Assembly (NCBI GenBank): GCA_028278345.1
Contig: JANQEL010000235.1
Location: 62,001 to 126,000 of the forward strand
DNA from: Myxococcota bacterium
GTDB taxonomy: Bacteria > Myxococcota_A > UBA9160 > UBA4427
Length of the DNA: 64,000 bases
Direction: 5' to 3'
Each line of letters opens with the position of its first letter. Position 1 is the stretch's first letter. The position numbers were made by a program, and so were the translations under genes. The notes beneath the pieces are model-generated. The model saw only the letters and a list, made by a program, of their open reading frames with translations, ran no database searches and was not told where the DNA came from. Positions 48,073 through 58,219 of the stretch are shown in pieces.

Positions 48073-48939
48073 TCAAGCGCCCGCCGACGAGTCTTCGATA
48101 GTGCCGGTGAAGACTTCGGCGGCCGGGCCGGTCATGAGGACGGGTGCACCCGCATCCGCCCATTCGATTTCGAGTTCGCCGCCGCGCAGTTCGACGACGA
48201 CGCGGCGATCGACGACATCGCGCAACATGCTCACCACCGAGGCGGCGCAGGCGCCGCTCCCGCAGGCCAGGGTCTCCCCCGTGCCGCGCTCCCAGGTGCG
48301 CTGGCGGAAGCGCCCGCGGTCTGTGATTTCGATGAACTCGACGTTCACGCGGTTCGGAAATACGGCGTGGTTTTCGATCGCCGAGCCCACTTCGTGCACC
48401 GGGTAGGCGTCGACATCGTCGACGACCACGACTGCGTGCGGGTTGCCCATCGACGCGGAGGAGAGCACCACCGTGCGCCCCGCCACGTCCAGCGAAACAT
48501 CGAGCACCGGGCCATCCCCCGACCCCAGGGTCGTCGGGATCTTCGCCGGCTCGAGCACCGGCAACCCCATGTCGACGCGGATCATGTCGTTGCCCGCCCA
48601 GCGGGGGCGCACGATGCCCGAGAGGGTCTCGACTTCGATCTCATCGCGGTCGGTGTGCGCGTGATCACGCAGAAACTTGTAGAACGCCCGAATCCCATTG
48701 GCGCACATCTCGACCTGGGAGCCATCGGCGTTGAAGATCTCCATGCGGAAGTCGGCATTCTGCGATTCGCGCACGATGAGGATCTGGTCGGCGCCGATGC
48801 CGAAGTTGCGGTCGGAGATCCGGCGGCTGAAGGCCGCGAAATCGGCGGGCATGGGGTCGCGAATCGCGTCGAGGACGACGAAGTCGTTCCCGGCGCCGTG
48901 CATCTTGGTGAAGGGAATGGATGTCGGGGTGGGGCTCAT
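48073..48939 (-). CDS. dapF: Diaminopimelate epimerase
   Basis: FTKMHGAGNDFVVLDA; ADGSQVEMCANGIRAF; ERGTGETLACGSGACAA. Confidence 0.96.
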   Translation of the reverse strand: MSPTPTSIPFTKMHGAGNDFVVLDAIRDPMPADFAAFSRRISDRNFGIGADQILIVRESQNADFRMEIFNADGSQVEMCANGIRAFYKFLRDHAHTDRDEIEVETLSGIVRPRWAGNDMIRVDMGLPVLEPAKIPTTLGSGDGPVLDVSLDVAGRTVVLSSASMGNPHAVVVVDDVDAYPVHEVGSAIENHAVFPNRVNVEFIEITDRGRFRQRTWERGTGETLACGSGACAASVVSMLRDVVDRRVVVELRGGELEIEWADAGAPVLMTGPAAEVFTGTIEDSSAGA

Positions 48940-49106
48940 GGCTTTCGATCCTATGGCATCTGTCGGTTGGCTTCGAGTTCACTGCGTGACGCCGCGCACG
49001 GCTCGTCCGTGGGTGGCGCCGAGGGGGATCCGGAAGTCGCACGCCCGCCGTGGCGGGGCGGCACTCCGGGGCAAGGGCGTTCGCGTCGTAGAGGCGGGCG
49101 AACGCC

Positions 49107-49274
49107 CTAGCGCTTCGCGCCTTCCTTGCGCTTCGCCTCGTCTTCGGAGTCGTGCGCTTCGGCGGCCGCGGGCACATCGGAGTAGACGCGCTCGGGCCGG
49201 CCGTACTTCCCGCAAGCGAGCGCAAAGCACAGGAGGCCACAAACGAGCGCGAGCTGTGTCGTTCGCAGCGGCAT
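49107..49274 (-). CDS. Small lipoprotein, YifL/LptM-like by position and lipobox (below ORF-track length cutoff)
   Basis: Reverse strand MPLRTTQLALVCGLLCFALACGKYGRPERVYSDVPAAAEAHDSEDEAKRKEGAKR*; between argH and dapF, overlapping the argH stop by 1 nt. Confidence 0.68.
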   Translation of the reverse strand: MPLRTTQLALVCGLLCFALACGKYGRPERVYSDVPAAAEAHDSEDEAKRKEGAKR

Positions 49275-50740
49275 CAGGCCTCGCCTCCGGCGTCTTCCGC
49301 CTTCGCGGCTTCGAGCGCGCTCGCCTCGGCGGCGAGCTCGCGCGCCGTGGTTGCGAGGGCATCGCTCACACGATCCCGCGAAGTTCCGCCCACGAGATCG
49401 CGCCGCGCGAAGCTACGCTCGAGATCCAGGAGCTCCGCCGCCGAAGCCGTGAAGGCCGGATGGAACTCCGCCATCTGCTCTGCGCTGAACGAATCGAGGG
49501 CGATGCCCTCCTGGGTGCAGCGCCCGACCATCTTGCCCACCACTTCGTGAGCCTCGCGGAAGGGCACCCCCTCGCTCACCAGGATCTCGGCGAGATCGGT
49601 GGCCAGCAGCATGGGGTCGTTCGCGGCTTCGGCCATCGCGCCAACGCGCACCTCGAGGGTCGCGAAGCTGCCGCTCAGCACTTCGAGGCAATCGCGCAGG
49701 GTCTCGGCCGAATCGAAGAGCGGCTCCTTGTCTTCCTGCATGTCGCGGTTGTAGGTGAAGGGAAGGCCCTTCATCGTCGTGAGCAGCGAAACCAGGTTGC
49801 CGATCGCGCGCCCGCTCTTGCCGCGCACGATCTCCGGCACGTCGGGATTCTTCTTCTGCGGCATCAGGCTCGAACCCGTCGAGTAGGCATCGGCGAGTTC
49901 GATGAAGCCGAACTCGCTGCTCGACCACAGCACGAGCTCCTCGCTGATGCGCGAGAGGTTCACCATGCAGATCGCCGCCGCCGAGAGGAACTCGAGCAGC
50001 AGATCCCGCGAAGCCACCGTATCCATGCTGTTGCGCGTGGGCGCTTCGAAGCCCAGCGCCCGAGCCGTATGGTCGCGATCGAGTGGCAGCGTCGAACCGG
50101 CGAGGGCGCCCGAGCCCAGCGGGCTGAATCGAATGCGCGCGCGCAGGTCGGCGAAGCGCTCGGCATCGCGCGTGAGCCCTTCGACATAGGCGAGCCAGTG
50201 GTGCGCCAGCCGCACGGGTTGGGCACGCTGCAGATGGGTGTAGCCGGGCAGCACCGTGTCGACGTGCTCGCCCGCCCGCTCGATCAGCACCTGGCGCAGC
50301 TCGAGCAGGCCGAGCTGTGCGGCGAGACTCGTATCCCGCAGGTACATCGCCGTATCGACGGCCACCTGGTCGTTGCGCGAGCGCCCGGTGTGGAGCCGAC
50401 CCGCCACCGCGCCGACGTTGGCGCGCAGCCGCGCTTCGATGTTCATGTGGATGTCTTCGAGGGCGGGATCGAAGGGGAAGCTCCCCTCTTCGATCTCTCG
50501 CGCGATGTCGTGCAGGCCGTTCACCAGGCTCTCGGCGTCTTCGGCCGGGATCAGCTTCGCGCTGGCGAGCATCCGCGCATGGGCGATCGACCCGCGGATG
50601 TCGTAGCGGGCGAGCGCCTTGTCGAAGTGCACCGACGCGCTGAACCGCTCGACCGTGGGATCGGTCTTGCCGCTGAAGCGACCACCCCAGGGTTTCGCGA
50701 CCCCGCGGGCTTCGCCTTCTTTCTTCTTGCTGCCACTCAT
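49274..50740 (-). CDS. argH: Argininosuccinate lyase
   Basis: KPWGGRFSGKTDPTVERFSASVHFD; signature GSSLMPQKKNPDVPEIVRGKSGRAIGNL. Confidence 0.96.
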   Translation of the reverse strand: MSGSKKKEGEARGVAKPWGGRFSGKTDPTVERFSASVHFDKALARYDIRGSIAHARMLASAKLIPAEDAESLVNGLHDIAREIEEGSFPFDPALEDIHMNIEARLRANVGAVAGRLHTGRSRNDQVAVDTAMYLRDTSLAAQLGLLELRQVLIERAGEHVDTVLPGYTHLQRAQPVRLAHHWLAYVEGLTRDAERFADLRARIRFSPLGSGALAGSTLPLDRDHTARALGFEAPTRNSMDTVASRDLLLEFLSAAAICMVNLSRISEELVLWSSSEFGFIELADAYSTGSSLMPQKKNPDVPEIVRGKSGRAIGNLVSLLTTMKGLPFTYNRDMQEDKEPLFDSAETLRDCLEVLSGSFATLEVRVGAMAEAANDPMLLATDLAEILVSEGVPFREAHEVVGKMVGRCTQEGIALDSFSAEQMAEFHPAFTASAAELLDLERSFARRDLVGGTSRDRVSDALATTARELAAEASALEAAKAEDAGGEA

Positions 50741-50967
50741 TGGGATGCTCAGGAGCCGTCGTCGGGCGACCGGCTCGTCGGGCTGCGATTCGCGCTGTTC
50801 CTCGGGGGCAGGTGGGGGAGACCCGCGCGGCCGAGAAGTTCGACGAATCGAACCGGAGTTTCGAACCCGGGTACTCTCGCGGTTTCCAACCGCAACCACA
50901 AGCGCGGGCAGGGTTTTGGTCTGCGCGAGGGGGTGGCTGCTAGGGTTGGCCCCGGGGGAGGGAAGGT

Positions 50968-53526
50968 TTGGCCGCTCGCGAGTCAGGGCGCAAGAAAGCC
51001 GCGCGGAAGAAGGTGGCCGCTTCGAGCGGGGCTGCGCGGAAGGCTTCGCGAAAGGCCCCGCGCAAGAAGGCTGCTCGAAAGAAGGCCGCTGCCCGCAAGG
51101 CCCCGCGTCGCAAGGGCGGGAGTGGCGGCGGTCGCGGCCGCGGGCCGGGCGTCATGACCTGGCTGGTTCGCGCGCTCGTGATCGGTGGCTTCGCGGTGGG
51201 GCTGTGGACTTCGTCGTGGTTGCTCTCGCTCGATCGCATCGTGGTCGATCGCTTCGAAGGCCAGCGCTTCGTCGTGCCCTCGAAGGTGTACTCGGCGCCG
51301 AGCATCCTCTACCCCGGCCTCGACGCCGAGCTGATCGACCTGCGCGGAACACTCGCGCGCGCGGGCTATCGCGAACAGACCGAAACGACCGGGCGCGCAC
51401 TTCGCCCGGGGCTCTATCGCTGGAAGGGCAATCGGCTGCGCGTCTACCTGCGGGCCTTCAGTCATCCGACCCGCCCCGAACCCGCGCGCGACATCGTGAT
51501 CCGCTTCGAGGGCAACACGATCGCCGAAATCCGCGAGCTGCCGCGTTCGCGCGAAGTGGGTGCCGTGCTGCTCGAGCCCGAACTCGTCGGCGCCTACTTC
51601 GGTAGCGATCGCGAGCAGCGCGAACTCATCGAGATCGATCGCATCCCCCAGCATCTCGTCGACGCCGTGCTCGCGGTGGAGGATCGCCGCTTCGCGAGCC
51701 ACCACGGCGTCGATCCCACGCGCATCGTGGGTGCCGTGATCGCGAACCTTCGCGCGGGCGGCGTCGCGCAGGGGGGCAGCACCCTCACCCAACAGCTGGT
51801 GAAGAACTTCTTCCTCACGCCGGAACGAACGCTGCGCCGCAAGGTGACAGAGGCCGTGATGGCCCTGATCGTCGAGGCCCGTTACTCGAAGCGGCAGATC
51901 CTGCAGAGCTATCTCAACGAGATCTATCTTGGGCGGCGCGGCAGCACCTCGGTGCACGGAGTGGGGGAGGCTTCGCGTTACTACTTCGGCAAGACGGTGG
52001 GCGAACTCGTGCCGGCCGAGAGTGCGCTGCTCGCGGCCATCATTCAGAGCCCGAACCGACTCTCACCCCATCGCAACCCCGAGCGCGCGCGCGAGCGGCG
52101 CGATCTCGTGCTCGAGTTGATGCGCCGCCAGGGGCGCCTCGATCTGGCGGCCTTCAACGCGGCGCGCGCCACGCCCCTCGATGTCGCGACCCCCATCTCC
52201 GACTCGGGGGATGCCCGCTACTTCCTCGACTTCCTGCGACGCCAGCTCCCCGAGGCCTACGACAAGGAGCTGCTGCAGACCGAGGGCCTGCGCATCTACT
52301 CGACCCTCGACTCGCGTCTGCAACGCGCGGCGGTGCGCGCACTGCAGAACGGCCTGGCGTCGATCGAGGACAACAATCCCGAGTTGGTCGCCGGGGATTC
52401 GAATGGGCGGCTACAGGGTTGCTTGATCGCGATGCGCCCGCAAACGGGGGAGATCGTCGCGCTGGTGGGCGGGCGCAGCTATGGCGAGTCGCAATTCGAT
52501 CGCTGCACCCAGGCCCGACGCGCGGCGGGTAGCGTGTTCAAGCCCTTCATCTACCTCGCGGCGCTGGAGGCCAGGGATGCCCCACCCACCGCCACCATGG
52601 CGACCTTCCTCGACGACAGCCCCCTCGAGATCGAGACCCGCGATGGTCTGTGGACTCCGCAGAACTATGACCACGAGTTCCGCGGCCGCGTACCGATCCG
52701 CACCGCGATTGAACGTTCGCTGAACGTGCCCTCGGTGCGCCTCGCCCTCGACGTCGGCATCGATCGCGTGGCCGACATGGCGCACCGCATGGGGGTGAAG
52801 AGTCGTCTCCCGCGGGTACCGAGCCTGGCGCTCGGCACGGCCGACGTATCGCCCCTCGAGATCGCCCGCGCCTACGCGACGCTCGCGAGCGGGGGCATCC
52901 GCCCGACGCCCCATACCTTCGAAGACCTCACCGCTGACGACCGCACCCTCGAGCAGCGCCAACTCGAACTGCGCCAGGTGCTCGACCCCGGCCTTGCCTA
53001 CCTCGGGGTGTCGCTGCTCGAGGGCGTGGTCGATCGCGGCACTGCGGCGCGACTGCGCTGGATGGGGCTCGAAGGTGCAATCGCGGGCAAGACGGGCACC
53101 ACCGACGACGAGCGCGACCTGTGGTTCGTGGGTTTCACGCCGGAACTGGTGGCCGTGGTGTGGCTCGGCTTCGACGAGCCGCGCAGCATCGGCGTTTCGA
53201 GCAGCGCGGGGCCGCTGCCCATCTGGGCTTCGTTCATGAAGGAAGCCATGGGCAAGCGCATGCGCGGCATGTTCATCCCGCCGCGCGGAGTCGAGCAGCT
53301 GGAAATCGACCCGGAGTCGGGGGCGCTCGCGCTATCGGGGTGTCCCGAAAGAAAGACCGAGGTCTTTCTCTCGGGCACGGCGCCCCAGCAGATCTGCGAC
53401 GGCCGGCTGCGTGCCTACGCTGGGGACGATCGCGATGAACGCATTCGCCGCGTGCGCGAACAACGAAAGCGTCGCCGAGACGAAAGCGCCCCGGGCCTGT
53501 TCGGCTGGATACGCGATCTTCTGTGA
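50968..53526 (+). CDS. Bifunctional class A penicillin-binding protein, PBP1b-like
   Basis: Glycosyltransferase motifs VEDRRFASHHGVDP, QGGSTLTQQLVKNFFL, KRQILQSYLNEIYLG; transpeptidase RAAGSVFKPFIYLAAL, ERSLNVPSV, AGKTGTTDDERD. TTG start; K/A/R-rich N-tail. Confidence 0.94.
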   Translation: MAARESGRKKAARKKVAASSGAARKASRKAPRKKAARKKAAARKAPRRKGGSGGGRGRGPGVMTWLVRALVIGGFAVGLWTSSWLLSLDRIVVDRFEGQRFVVPSKVYSAPSILYPGLDAELIDLRGTLARAGYREQTETTGRALRPGLYRWKGNRLRVYLRAFSHPTRPEPARDIVIRFEGNTIAEIRELPRSREVGAVLLEPELVGAYFGSDREQRELIEIDRIPQHLVDAVLAVEDRRFASHHGVDPTRIVGAVIANLRAGGVAQGGSTLTQQLVKNFFLTPERTLRRKVTEAVMALIVEARYSKRQILQSYLNEIYLGRRGSTSVHGVGEASRYYFGKTVGELVPAESALLAAIIQSPNRLSPHRNPERARERRDLVLELMRRQGRLDLAAFNAARATPLDVATPISDSGDARYFLDFLRRQLPEAYDKELLQTEGLRIYSTLDSRLQRAAVRALQNGLASIEDNNPELVAGDSNGRLQGCLIAMRPQTGEIVALVGGRSYGESQFDRCTQARRAAGSVFKPFIYLAALEARDAPPTATMATFLDDSPLEIETRDGLWTPQNYDHEFRGRVPIRTAIERSLNVPSVRLALDVGIDRVADMAHRMGVKSRLPRVPSLALGTADVSPLEIARAYATLASGGIRPTPHTFEDLTADDRTLEQRQLELRQVLDPGLAYLGVSLLEGVVDRGTAARLRWMGLEGAIAGKTGTTDDERDLWFVGFTPELVAVVWLGFDEPRSIGVSSSAGPLPIWASFMKEAMGKRMRGMFIPPRGVEQLEIDPESGALALSGCPERKTEVFLSGTAPQQICDGRLRAYAGDDRDERIRRVREQRKRRRDESAPGLFGWIRDLL

Positions 53527-53583
53527 CCGACCTGACGGTTCGCGCATTCTACGATGCAGCAGCGTCTGAAAAGGAGCCGATTC

Positions 53584-54093
53584 GTGGAGTTTGTGTATCG
53601 CTTGGCCGCGATATCGATGCTGACGCTGAGTCTCGCGTGTGAACACCTGGGCGGCGGCATGAGCGAGTTCGAGCCGATGCGTGTCTCTTCGCTGACAGCA
53701 GAAGGCGACGCTGCGCGACGAGCATCCCTGCGGCTGGTAGTCGAAGGGCTCGACGCCGATATCGCGGGCGAGCCGAGTCGTGCCCACGCGCGCTATCAGC
53801 GCGCGCTCAACGTCGACATCAACAACCCCTGGGCGTATCTCGCCATCGCGCGTCATCACGTGGAGGCCGGAGATCCGACGAGGGCACTGCAGTTCCTCGA
53901 TCGGGCCGAATCACTTCTCCGTATGCAAGGTGAGTTAGCCGACGAAGTTGCGGTTCATCTCGATGGGTTGAGGGGAGGAGCCCTCTATGACGCGGCAGAT
54001 CACGAAGGGGGTGCGCCGCTACTCGATCGTGCACGCGAACGCGCACCGCGCATCTGGGGCGATGGCGCGCTGCAGGCCGAAGAACTCCGCTAG
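53584..54093 (+). CDS. Putative lipoprotein with TPR-like repeats
   Basis: VEFVYRLAAISMLTLSLACEHLGGG lipobox; AHARYQRALNVDINNPWAYLAIARHHVEAGDPTRALQFLDRAE. Confidence 0.7.
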   Translation: MEFVYRLAAISMLTLSLACEHLGGGMSEFEPMRVSSLTAEGDAARRASLRLVVEGLDADIAGEPSRAHARYQRALNVDINNPWAYLAIARHHVEAGDPTRALQFLDRAESLLRMQGELADEVAVHLDGLRGGALYDAADHEGGAPLLDRARERAPRIWGDGALQAEELR

Positions 54094-54552
54094 ACACAAC
54101 GCACCGCAAATTGGGCGATTCATTCTCGTCCATTCTGGGTATGATCGTGCGCCCTCGGCGACACCCGGTGCACGAAGTGAGGCCGACGTTCACGCGTCCC
54201 GCGCCACGCCTCGGGTCTAACCCCCGGGTGCTTCGTTCGACGTCTCGATGTAGCGAACGTGTTCGAACGTCGCGCATCACGACTGTACGGACCGGCTTCG
54301 TCGTACGTCGCAATGGGTGGGCGATCGAGTCGGTACCAAGCGTGGATTCATCGCGTACGTGCGATGCACGCTTTCGCAACGGCTCGCATTGCGTGCCATC
54401 GACGCGTGTTGTGCGACGCTCGCGACGTCGGGCGATGCGCTCGAAAGTTTTCGAAATAAAGTTGGCAAGAGAAAATTCGTTGTGGATCGCATCGCTCGCA
54501 TCGCAAGTTTCATCGCGCGATTCGAATTCAAAGAACTGACAGTGACGAATCG

Positions 54553-54580
54553 TTGACAGTCGCGCGCGCCGTGCGATAAG
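54553..54580 (+). promoter_or_regulatory. Candidate sigma70-type promoter (TTGACA ... GATAAG)
   Basis: TTGACA at 54553-54558, 16-nt spacer, GATAAG at 54575-54580; upstream of the IclR gene. Confidence 0.35.
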
Positions 54581-54686
54581 TAGTCATGTCTTTCGGCAAC
54601 GATGTTTGCTCCGATGAACCTTCGCACCGCCCGTTTCCCCAGCGACTTCCCCCCACAAACCCCCAGCATCCGAGAGCAGCCCTTTC

Positions 54687-55469
54687 ATGACGAAATCGAA
54701 GAGTGACTACTCGATCCAGACGGTGAGCAATGCCCTGCGTGTCCTCGAAGTCTTCTCCGACGAAGACGAGATCGGAGTGAGCGACCTCTCGCGCCGCTTG
54801 AGTCTTCACAAGAACAACGTGTTTCGTCTATTGGCCACCCTGGAGGAGAACGGATACATCGAGCAGAGCGCGAAGAGCGAGCGCTATCGCCTGGGCACCG
54901 GCTGCCTCGAGCTCGGCCGCGCCTACTCGCGCAGCAACCCCCTGCTGCGAACCGCTCGTCCCTTCCTGGAAGCCCTCTGTGAGGAGCTCGGCGAGACCGT
55001 CCACATCGGGACGCTGCGCGGCTACGAAGTCGTCCACCTCGATAGCGAGCAGCCCGAGCAGCTGGTGATGACGTCGTCGCGCGTCGGCCAGCGCCTGCCC
55101 GCGCACACCACCGCACTCGGCAAGGTGATGTTGGGTTCACTCGATGCCGATGCCCGCGAGAACTACATCCGCGACGTGCTGGCCACCGAGGATGGGTCGC
55201 GCCGCACCGAACACAGCATCAGCGATCCCCACAAATTCCAGGAGCACGTCTCTTCGGTGGCGATCAAGGGGCACGCGGTCGACATGGAAGAGTGCGAGAT
55301 CGGCCTGCGCTGCGTGGCGGCCCCCGTACACGACGCCAGCGGTCGCGTGGTGGCGGCGATCTCGGTCTCGGCCCCGAGCTTCCGCTTCAAGGAGAGCCAC
55401 ATGCTCGACAAGGTGGTGCCGGTGGTGGAAGACGCGGCCGAGCGGCTCAGCCACAGCCTCGGGCAGTAG
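54687..55469 (+). CDS. IclR family transcriptional regulator
   Basis: SIQTVSNALRVLEVFSDEDEIGVSDLSRRLSLHKNNVFRLLATLEENGYIEQ; RLPAHTTALGKVMLG. Confidence 0.94.
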   Translation: MTKSKSDYSIQTVSNALRVLEVFSDEDEIGVSDLSRRLSLHKNNVFRLLATLEENGYIEQSAKSERYRLGTGCLELGRAYSRSNPLLRTARPFLEALCEELGETVHIGTLRGYEVVHLDSEQPEQLVMTSSRVGQRLPAHTTALGKVMLGSLDADARENYIRDVLATEDGSRRTEHSISDPHKFQEHVSSVAIKGHAVDMEECEIGLRCVAAPVHDASGRVVAAISVSAPSFRFKESHMLDKVVPVVEDAAERLSHSLGQ

Positions 55470-55510
55470 GCCCGCCGAGCACATCCCCCCTCCACACTCA
55501 CCCCGAAATC

Positions 55511-55551
55511 ACGGAGCGGTCGCGCGAATTCGCGCGGCCGCTCTGTCTTTT
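55511..55551 (+). terminator. Rho-independent-like terminator downstream of IclR gene
   Basis: GAGCGGTCGCGCG-AATT-CGCGCGGCCGCTC with extended flanking pairs, followed by TGTCTTTT. Confidence 0.75.
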
Positions 55552-55845
55552 GACGGGCAATCAGCCGATCCCGATGGCGGATGACGGCGAAACAACTTGC
55601 TTCCGGGGCTCGAACCCGTCAGGTGGTCTGATAGAATCCGGTTTCATTTTCCGACCCCCGGCGAGAGCATCACGAGCACCGGGAGTCGAGGCCGCGGAAT
55701 ACAAGTAGAAAGTCTCTGACCGGATCTCCCATCCGGTTCCCCAGAGTCGCGGTATCTCCCCAAAGAAACCGAACGTGAACAACAAGCGCATCGCAAGCCG
55801 GCCCCAGCGGTTCCTGCGGTCTATGCGGCATAGGGAAGACTCCTC

Positions 55846-57132
55846 GTGGGCCTGAAAGAACAAGCGCTCGAATATCACGAAACGGGACGACCCGGGAAGG
55901 TGAAGGTCGTCCCAACGAAACCCTGCAAGACCGCGGACGAACTCTCGCTCGCGTATTCGCCCGGCGTGGCCGAGCCGTGCAAGGAGATCCAGCGCGATCC
56001 CGAGCTGGCCTACAGCTACACGGCGCGGGGCAACCTCGTCGCGGTGGTGACCAACGGCAGCGCGGTGCTCGGCCTCGGCAACATCGGCGCGCTGGCGGGC
56101 AAGCCCGTGATGGAAGGCAAGGGCGTGCTCTTCAAGCGCTTTGCCGACATCGATGTGTTCGACATCGAGATCGACAGCCAGGATCCCGAAGAGATCATCC
56201 GCACCGTCGAACTCATCGCGCCGACCTTCGGGGGCATCAACCTCGAAGACATCCGCGCACCCGAGTGCTTCGAGATCGAGACGCGCCTGAAGGAGAGTCT
56301 CGACATCCCCGTCTTCCACGACGACCAGCACGGTACGGCGATCATCTCGGCGGCCGCGCTGCTCAACGCCGTGATGCTCACCGGGCGCCACATGGAGAAC
56401 ATCAAGGTGGTGTGCTCGGGGGCGGGGGCCGCGGCGATTTCGACGTGCCGGCTCTACAAGGATCTCGGCGTGCAGCCCGACAACATCCTCATGGTCGATA
56501 GCCGCGGTGTGATCTACAAGGGCCGCGAAGAGGGGATGAACGTCTACAAGGAAGAGTTCGCGGTCGAGAGCGATTGCCGCTCCCTCGAAGAGGCCATGGT
56601 GGGGGCCGATGTCTTCGTCGGGCTCTCCTCGGCGGGTCTCGTCAAGCAGGAGATGATCGACACGATGGCTCCGCAGCCGATCGTCTTCGCGATGGCGAAC
56701 CCCGACCCCGAGATCTCGCCGCCCGATGTGCTGGCCGTGCGCCACGACGCCATTTGCGCGACGGGCCGCTCCGACTTCCCCAACCAGGTGAACAACGTGC
56801 TGGGCTTCCCGTTCATTTTCCGCGGGGCGCTGGACGTGCGCGCCACGCAGATCAACGAGCCGATGAAGCGAGCCGCCGTGCGGGCGCTGGCCGAGCTCGC
56901 GCGCCGCGGCGACATGGTCCCCGACGCGGTGAAGCACGCCTACCCGGGCGAGGCCTTCGACTTCGGGGCGAGCTACATCATCCCGAAGCCCTTCGATCCC
57001 CGCGTGCTCCTGTTCGTGGCCCCGGCGGTGGCGACTGCCGCCATGGAGAGTGGGGTGGCGCGCAAGAACATCGACCTCGCGGAATACGCGAAGCGCCTCC
57101 ACCAGACGGTCGGAGACATCTCGGCGCTCTAG
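55846..57132 (+). CDS. NAD(P)-dependent malic enzyme, short (~428 aa) form
   Basis: [90 protein letters not shown] start. Confidence 0.95.
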   Translation: MGLKEQALEYHETGRPGKVKVVPTKPCKTADELSLAYSPGVAEPCKEIQRDPELAYSYTARGNLVAVVTNGSAVLGLGNIGALAGKPVMEGKGVLFKRFADIDVFDIEIDSQDPEEIIRTVELIAPTFGGINLEDIRAPECFEIETRLKESLDIPVFHDDQHGTAIISAAALLNAVMLTGRHMENIKVVCSGAGAAAISTCRLYKDLGVQPDNILMVDSRGVIYKGREEGMNVYKEEFAVESDCRSLEEAMVGADVFVGLSSAGLVKQEMIDTMAPQPIVFAMANPDPEISPPDVLAVRHDAICATGRSDFPNQVNNVLGFPFIFRGALDVRATQINEPMKRAAVRALAELARRGDMVPDAVKHAYPGEAFDFGASYIIPKPFDPRVLLFVAPAVATAAMESGVARKNIDLAEYAKRLHQTVGDISAL

Positions 57133-57139
57133 CGTTTCC

Positions 57140-58219
57140 CTACGCAGTCGCTGGTGGTGCGCCGGGTGTGGGAGTGCCGTGCCGTGCGGGGGCGGTGCGC
57201 GGGCGCGAAGGCGCGTCGTAGCGCGCAGTCCAGATCGAGAGATCGCGGCCGATCAGCTTCTCGAGTCGCTCGACTTCGTCGGCGAACCACACCTCGTAGA
57301 GGCTGCGCTCGTAGCCCGGCTCGAGCCTCTTCGTCACGAGGGACGGCACCTTCTCGATACGCTCGACGAGTTCGGGCGTCGGGTTCGTGATCTGCTTGCC
57401 GAGGAAGGAAACCGAGCCGGTGTCGACTGAAATGCGAAAATCGTTCGGCGCCACTCCGCGCTTGCGTGCGTTGCCAACGTGCTTTGCCGGATCGGCCCCG
57501 ATGAAGCGGCACATCTCGCGCACGGTGGCATCGTAGGCGTTGCGGATCTCCTCCTCGAAGACGAGAAAGCGCATGCTCTCGATCGGGAAGTACTCGAGAT
57601 AGCGCTCGATCTGGGTTGCATACTGGCCACGCCCCACGTAGCCGTGGGCGAAGTGGAGGATGGGCATGGTGCGCGCGCGATCGGCCTCGACGCGAATGGC
57701 GCGCTCGAAGGGGAGCGTCTCGCGCAGGTTGCGCACGGTCATGTTGTAGTCGGAGAGTGCGCGATCCACCGGGTGGCGTAGCGCGAAGAAGAGCTTGAGA
57801 TCGGGCCCGAAGAGCGCGTGGAGCCGCTCGGGAACGACATCGGCAAACATGTTCGAGGCGCAGCAATCGCCGATCACGGGCTCACCGCGGTACTGCTGCT
57901 GGCGCGTGTACTCGTAGTTCGGAAAGCCGAAGTGGAAGTGCTCGCGAAAGAAGTGGGCGTTCTCCTTTTCGTGCGGGACGAACACTTCGGGGTGATCGCG
58001 AAACGTCCAGTAGAGCGACGAGGTTCCGCACTTCGATTGCCCAAGGATCAGGAAGTCCAGTTTCGGCACGCACGCCTCCATTTCGGGGAGGGAGGCCTTG
58101 GGTAGCAAGCGGTAGCGTCGCGCTCCATCGGTGAAGCACTCGACGTCGACGGGCCGGTAGACCGGAGACGGGGTGTGAGAAGTCGCAGCGGTTTCGAGAA
58201 GGAAGGCCCGCTGCTTCAA
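57140..58219 (-). CDS. Sulfotransferase family protein
   Basis: LDFLILGQSKCGTSSLYWTFRDHPEVFVPHEKENAHFFREH (PAPS 5'-PSB-like loop); FFALRHPVDRALSDYNM. Confidence 0.9.
   Translation of the reverse strand: MKQRAFLLETAATSHTPSPVYRPVDVECFTDGARRYRLLPKASLPEMEACVPKLDFLILGQSKCGTSSLYWTFRDHPEVFVPHEKENAHFFREHFHFGFPNYEYTRQQQYRGEPVIGDCCASNMFADVVPERLHALFGPDLKLFFALRHPVDRALSDYNMTVRNLRETLPFERAIRVEADRARTMPILHFAHGYVGRGQYATQIERYLEYFPIESMRFLVFEEEIRNAYDATVREMCRFIGADPAKHVGNARKRGVAPNDFRISVDTGSVSFLGKQITNPTPELVERIEKVPSLVTKRLEPGYERSLYEVWFADEVERLEKLIGRDLSIWTARYDAPSRPRTAPARHGTPTPGAPPATA

Noticed and set aside
48698-51157. Long + strand ORF of 819 aa opposite dapF/argH
   Set aside because: Antisense shadow of dapF, the small lipoprotein and argH in GC-rich DNA; translation is low-complexity H/R/E-rich and matches no family.
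55600-55625. tRNA T-arm-like GGCTCGAACCC
   Set aside because: No matching acceptor/anticodon arms could be built. Similar TTCGAACCC strings near 32725 and 50860 also lack tRNA context.
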